Origin: Bradyrhizobium sp. 21
GTDB taxonomy: Bacteria; Pseudomonadota; Alphaproteobacteria; Rhizobiales; Xanthobacteraceae
Reading direction: 5' to 3'
DNA length: 64,000 nucleotides
NCBI RefSeq assembly: GCF_023073335.1
Contig: NZ_JADPJG010000004.1
Span: 141,473-205,472, forward strand
The notes under the pieces are model-generated. The model was not told the DNA's origin. It saw nothing but the letters and a program-made list of their open reading frames with translations, and did no database searches. The first letter of the stretch is position 1; every line of letters starts with the position of its first letter. Shown in pieces: positions 60,650 through 64,000 of the stretch. The position numbers were made by a program, and so were the translations under genes.

Positions 60650-61483
60650 TCAAGTCTTCGTGAGATCGGCCTCGACCAGCGCGCGCAGCTCGGCCGTGAC
60701 CTGCGGCCTCTGGCCGAACCAGAGATCGAAGCCGCGGACCGCCTGATGCAGCAGCATGCCGAGCCCGTCGGCGGTCTTCAGCCCGCGCGCCTTTGCGGCC
60801 GCCAGCAGCGGCGTCACCAGCGGGACATAGACGAGATCGGCGACCACGGCGCCATCCGGCAGGCGCGCGACGTCAACGTCGAGCGAAGGCTGGCCGTGCA
60901 TGCCGAGCGACGTCGTGTTCACGAGAAGGTTCGCGCCTGGCAGCATGTCGTCGATCGCGTGCCAATCAACGGGATGCACGCTCGGGCCGAATTCTCTCGC
61001 AAGCGTCTCGGCCCGCGCGATGGTGCGGTTGGCCAGATGGATGCGCTTGACGCCGCGTTCGAGTAGCCCGAACACGATTGCGCGCGAGGAGCCGCCGGCG
61101 CCGAGCACCAGCGCCTCGCTGGCTGCGTCCCAGCCGGGCGCGCTGGCATCGAGATTGTTGATAAAGCCCTCGACGTCGGTGTTGGTCGAGTGCAGCTCGC
61201 CGTCCGCAAACCACAGCGTGTTGGCCGCACCGACCGCCCGCGCGCGGGCATCGGGCGTCGAGAGCTCAAGCACACCCTCCTTGTGGGGGATGGTGACGTT
61301 GGCGCCGACGAAGCCGCGCAGCGACAGCCGGAGCACGAAGTCGCGCAGATTATCGGGTGGAACCGCCTCGATGACATAGCCGCCCTCGATATCGAGCGTG
61401 CGCAGCCAATAACGATGGATCAGCGGCGAGCGCGAATGCGCGGCCGGCCATCCGATCAGACAGGCTGCGGGAGCCTTGGTCAC
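60650..61483 (-). CDS. aroE: Shikimate dehydrogenase family protein
   Basis: The 277-residue protein has the substrate site GWPAAHSRSPLIHRYWL (residues 11-27), the catalytic Lys in VTIPHKEGVL, the NADP site LGAGGSSRAIVFGLLERG and GMLLHQAVRGF at the C-terminus. These residues fit AroE, which reduces 3-dehydroshikimate to shikimate. In most Rhizobiales aroE sits with maf, coaE and dnaQ; here it stands between exported paralogues and SulP, so it may be a second copy or a relocated gene. Confidence 0.85.
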   Translation of the reverse strand: MTKAPAACLIGWPAAHSRSPLIHRYWLRTLDIEGGYVIEAVPPDNLRDFVLRLSLRGFVGANVTIPHKEGVLELSTPDARARAVGAANTLWFADGELHSTNTDVEGFINNLDASAPGWDAASEALVLGAGGSSRAIVFGLLERGVKRIHLANRTIARAETLAREFGPSVHPVDWHAIDDMLPGANLLVNTTSLGMHGQPSLDVDVARLPDGAVVADLVYVPLVTPLLAAAKARGLKTADGLGMLLHQAVRGFDLWFGQRPQVTAELRALVEADLTKT

Positions 61484-61576
61484 GGTCGTCCTCCCCTGGG
61501 GTCGTTTCGGAGGCGATCCATTTCGCGTCCCGCAAGCCCTGTCAAGCGCGCGGGCCCTCTCGGGAGAGGCTCGACG

Positions 61577-63331
61577 TCAGGTCGTGCCCGCCTCACCGGC
61601 CGCGGGCTGCGCCGCGCCACCCTTGATGTCGGCGACCGCACGCGCGATGGTCTCGCGATAGCGGGCGCGTGGCGGAGTGACGCCATGGGTGAGCAGCGCG
61701 CGGCGCACCGCAGGCGACGCCCCCGTGATGAACAGCCGGATGCCTTGGCGGTGGGCCTTGGCGGCGACGCGGCCGAGCACGTTGGCCGCGGTCGAATCCA
61801 AAAACGGCACCGCGGCGAAATCGACCACGAATCCCTTGCGCTTGTCGGCGATGCCGTCGAGCACGCTGCCGATCGCCGAGGCCGCGCCGAAGAAGAACGC
61901 GCCGGTGATGCGATAGACCAGCACGTCGCGATCGACCGCGAGCGCGGGGTCGTAAGGCACGCGCTCGCCATTTTCGTCGTCGGGACGATCGGCGGCCACC
62001 ATCGGCGAACGTTCCTCGATGCCGGTCATTTCCGCCATGCGATGGATGAACAGCACCGCGCCGAGCGCGAAGCCGACCAGAATCCCCTCGGTCAGATCGC
62101 GGAAGATGGTGAGCAGGAAGGTTGCGAGCAGCACGACGGCATCGCCCCATGACGAGCGCAGCAGCGTCGCGAATTCGTGCTTCTCCGCCATGGTCCAGGC
62201 CACCACGACGAGCACGGCGGCGAGCGCGGCCAGCGGGATGTAGCTCGCGAGCGGCGCTGCGATCAGCATGAACAGCAGCAGGAAGATCGAATGCAGCATG
62301 CCCGCGAGCGGCCCCCGCGCGCCGGCGCGGATGTTGGTCGCGGTACGCGCGATCAGCCCCGTGACGCAGATGCCGCCGAACAGCGCCGCGCCGACATTGG
62401 CGGCGCCTTGCGCCACCAGCTCGCAATTGGAGCGGTGACGGCGACCGGTCATGCCGTCGGCCACCACCGCCGACAGCAGCGATTCGATGGCGGCGAGCAG
62501 CGCGAAGGAGATCGCATCCGGCAGCACGGCGGTCGCCTTCGCGAGCGAGAACGCAGGCAAGGCCGGCGAGGGCAGTTCGCGCGGAATGCCGCCGAAGCGC
62601 GAGCCGACGGTCTCGACCGGCAGCGACAGCACGGCACATGCGACCGCCGCGAGCACGACCGCGATCAGGATGCCCGGCCAGGACGGCAGCCAACGTCGCA
62701 GGCCGGCGATGATGGCAATGCTGACGATCGCGACCGCGACGGCCGACGGATTGACGGTGTGCAGGCCGCCGGCAAGCGCGATGAGTTTCGGAACGAACTC
62801 GCTCGGCTCCTTCGCGAGGAGCGTGATCCCGCCGAGATCGCGCAGCTGGCTGGCGAAGATGATCACGGCGATGCCGGCGGTGAAGCCGACCGTCACCGGA
62901 TACGGAATGAACTTGATATAGGTGCCGATCCGCAGGAAGCCCGCAGCGATCAGGAACAGGCCCGCCATCAGCGTCGCCAGGATCACGCCGTCGACCCCGT
63001 GACGGTCGGCGGTCGCCGCAACCAGCACAATGAAGGCGCCGGCAGGACCGCCGATCTGGAACCGGCTGCCGCCGAGCAGTGACGCAATGAAGCCGCCGAC
63101 AACAGCGGTGTAAAGTCCGCGGTCCGGCGTCACGCCAGAGGCGATTGCGATCGCCATCGACAGCGGCAGCGCGACGATCGCAACTGTGAGGCCCGCAAAC
63201 ACATCGGCGCGGAAATCCGATAGGCCGTAGCCCTCGCGCCATACGGTGACGAGCTTTGGCAGATAGAGTTCGGTGAAGGTCGGCCGACGAAGCTGGTGCA
63301 GCTTGCCTGCGTGTTCGCCTGTGATGCTCAT
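61577..63331 (-). CDS. SulP-family anion transporter with STAS domain
   Basis: The 584-residue protein has about 11-12 hydrophobic helices, with the SulP signature PDRGLYTAVVGGFIASLLGGSRFQIGGPAGAFIVLVAA in the first third, SFALLAAIESLLSAVVAD and ELVAQGAANVGAALFGGICVTGLIARTATNIRAG in the middle, and a cytosolic STAS domain at the end (about 440-560; VLVYRITGAFFFGAASAIG, KGFVVDFAAVPFLDSTAANVL). It moves sulfate, bicarbonate or dicarboxylates by proton or sodium coupling; the substrate is not fixed by sequence. An XRE regulator lies 110 bp upstream on the same strand. Confidence 0.93.
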   Translation of the reverse strand: MSITGEHAGKLHQLRRPTFTELYLPKLVTVWREGYGLSDFRADVFAGLTVAIVALPLSMAIAIASGVTPDRGLYTAVVGGFIASLLGGSRFQIGGPAGAFIVLVAATADRHGVDGVILATLMAGLFLIAAGFLRIGTYIKFIPYPVTVGFTAGIAVIIFASQLRDLGGITLLAKEPSEFVPKLIALAGGLHTVNPSAVAVAIVSIAIIAGLRRWLPSWPGILIAVVLAAVACAVLSLPVETVGSRFGGIPRELPSPALPAFSLAKATAVLPDAISFALLAAIESLLSAVVADGMTGRRHRSNCELVAQGAANVGAALFGGICVTGLIARTATNIRAGARGPLAGMLHSIFLLLFMLIAAPLASYIPLAALAAVLVVVAWTMAEKHEFATLLRSSWGDAVVLLATFLLTIFRDLTEGILVGFALGAVLFIHRMAEMTGIEERSPMVAADRPDDENGERVPYDPALAVDRDVLVYRITGAFFFGAASAIGSVLDGIADKRKGFVVDFAAVPFLDSTAANVLGRVAAKAHRQGIRLFITGASPAVRRALLTHGVTPPRARYRETIARAVADIKGGAAQPAAGEAGTT

Positions 63332-63441
63332 TTCAGCAAAATGCTCCGCTGCCCACGACGCTCCGATGCATCGTGCGGCCGCGTATCGGGGCGCGACGGT
63401 GCGTTAGTTAAGACTGCTTCCGAGCATGATCATTTGCGGGA

Positions 63442-63714
63442 TCACGCCCCCACCCGACGCGGCGGCCCCGGCTCCTTGAGCCGAACGCCACGTCCGCCGC
63501 CTTCGCTGCGCGCCTGTTCGCCGATCAGCTCGACGCCGGCCCGATCAAAGGCTTCGACCACCTTCATCAAGGTCTCGACCACGCCACGGACGTTGCCGGT
63601 GCTCGCCTCCATCCGCTGAATGGTCGGCAGCGATACGCCTGCAAGCTCCGCCAAAGCCCTCTGGTCAATGCCGAGCAGCGCGCGCGCTGCCCGCATCTGG
63701 AACGACGTGATCAC
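63442..63714 (-). CDS. XRE-family HTH regulator
   Basis: The 90-residue protein has the helix-turn-helix at QMRAARALLGIDQRALAELAGVSLPTIQRMEASTGN, followed by a short helix (TLMKVVEAFDRAGVELIG) and a basic C-terminus. GTG at 63712-63714 is the first start; the internal ATG at residue 7 is another choice. An upstream palindrome (63764-63780) and promoter suggest autoregulation. The next gene down, SulP, is a likely target. Confidence 0.87.
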   Translation of the reverse strand: MITSFQMRAARALLGIDQRALAELAGVSLPTIQRMEASTGNVRGVVETLMKVVEAFDRAGVELIGEQARSEGGGRGVRLKEPGPPRRVGA

Positions 63715-63763
63715 CTTGGCCTCACGTATGAACGGTTATAAATGATGTCTGGAGCATGCACAA

Positions 63764-63780
63764 TGATGTAAAATACATCA
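63764..63780. promoter_or_regulatory. Probable XRE operator and promoter
   Basis: TGATGTA-AAA-TACATCA is a perfect palindrome 50 bp upstream of the regulator start. On the minus strand TTGTGC and TATAAC, 17 bp apart, follow directly, so the operator abuts the -35. Another TGATGT half-site lies at about 63743. Confidence 0.55.
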
Positions 63781-63890
63781 AGTTGAGCCGAACGCAAGAG
63801 GGCCCTCGCCGCCACGTGCTCCGCGTCGCCCTCTCCCCGCACGAACGGAGAGAGGGCGAGAGCAGTACGTGCCTCACTGCGAGAGGCAGC

Positions 63891-64000
63891 TCACGCCGCG
63901 TGCTGATGCGCTGCGATGATCTGGTCGGCGGCGCGGCCCGTGACTTCGGCCATGTGGTCGAACTGGCGGGTGAAGCTGCCGGCGCCCGCCGTGGCCGAGC
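63891..64000 (-). CDS. Elongation factor G-like protein, C-terminal end (runs off window edge)
   Basis: The last 35 codons are in the window: GAGSFTRQFDHMAEVTGRAADQ followed by IIAAHQHAA and TGA at 63891-63893. The SFTRQFDHMAEV stretch aligns with the last strand of EF-G (GRGTFTMEFDHYEEVP in typical members), so this is probably a translation-factor GTPase of the EF-G-like (type II or FusA2) group. Too little is present to be certain. Confidence 0.5.
   Translation of the reverse strand, partial: SATAGAGSFTRQFDHMAEVTGRAADQIIAAHQHAA

Noticed and set aside
61190..62152. Plus-strand frame covering the aroE/SulP boundary
   Set aside because: It runs antisense to both genes with an Arg/Asp-rich, motif-free translation.

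Overview
The window looks like chromosomal DNA from a slow-growing rhizobial alphaproteobacterium, most likely Bradyrhizobium or a close relative (Rhodopseudomonas/Nitrobacter lineage). The reasons are the very high GC and strong GC3 codon use, a DnaG amino terminus without zinc ligands, a short Nitrobacter-type chlorite-dismutase homologue, a tRNA-His lacking G-1 and carrying A73, a PdhS-like cell-cycle kinase, a phasin, Omp25/31-type barrels, and several families of 100-140 bp dispersed palindromic repeats. Most of the window is core genome in short operons.

Layout. 1-6.8 kb: start of dnaG (partial), Cld-family haem protein, gamma-glutamylcyclotransferase-like protein, transglutaminase, N-formylglutamate amidohydrolase, DUF3592 protein, LysE exporter, and an ArsR-SRPBCC-SRPBCC operon with a visible operator. 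7.5-15.3 kb: hybrid histidine kinase; then a minus-strand catabolic cluster (epoxide hydrolase, acyl-CoA synthetase, MarR regulator, NTF2-like protein, membrane protein), YqeY and an alpha/beta hydrolase. 15.4-25 kb: carA and carB, separated by about 4.2 kb that holds a cupin, dps, a methyltransferase, an unusual tRNA-Cys-like gene and a divergent ArsR/MFS pair; then greA. 25-31.4 kb: divergent Lrp/trxB-LysR, a gene-free interval with two strong terminators, a DapA-family enzyme, two tiny membrane proteins, an orphan ParA and a Cys-rich secreted protein. 31.7-34.8 kb: a three-gene cassette of class III CoA-transferase, CitE-like lyase and AEC carrier. 35-41 kb: SHOCT protein, TenA, and a visibly AT-richer accessory patch (37.0-40.3 kb) abutting tRNA-His. 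The patch holds two small unknown genes, a putative PD-(D/E)XK nuclease with an McrB-like amino-terminal segment, and an unrecognised companion protein. 41-50.9 kb: phasin, a large PAS histidine kinase, AI-2E permease, thiolase, and serC-serA. 51-64 kb: small proteins, GNAT, GST, two outer-membrane barrels, an Fsr-like exporter, glmM, an LldD-type flavoenzyme, a tandem pair of exported paralogues, an AroE-family enzyme, a SulP transporter with an upstream XRE regulator, and the 3' end of an EF-G-like gene.

The strongest candidates for something undescribed are the nuclease plus companion pair beside tRNA-His, the CoA-transferase/lyase/AEC cassette, the unusual tRNA-Cys-like gene, and the gene-free interval at 27.8-28.3 kb that may encode small RNAs. 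Several promoter and operator architectures can be read directly: near-leaderless starts for carA and two arsR genes, palindromic operators at arsR, arsR/MFS, lrp and xre, and an intrinsic-terminator hairpin just upstream of carB. All function calls rest on motif recognition by eye; no database search was run.
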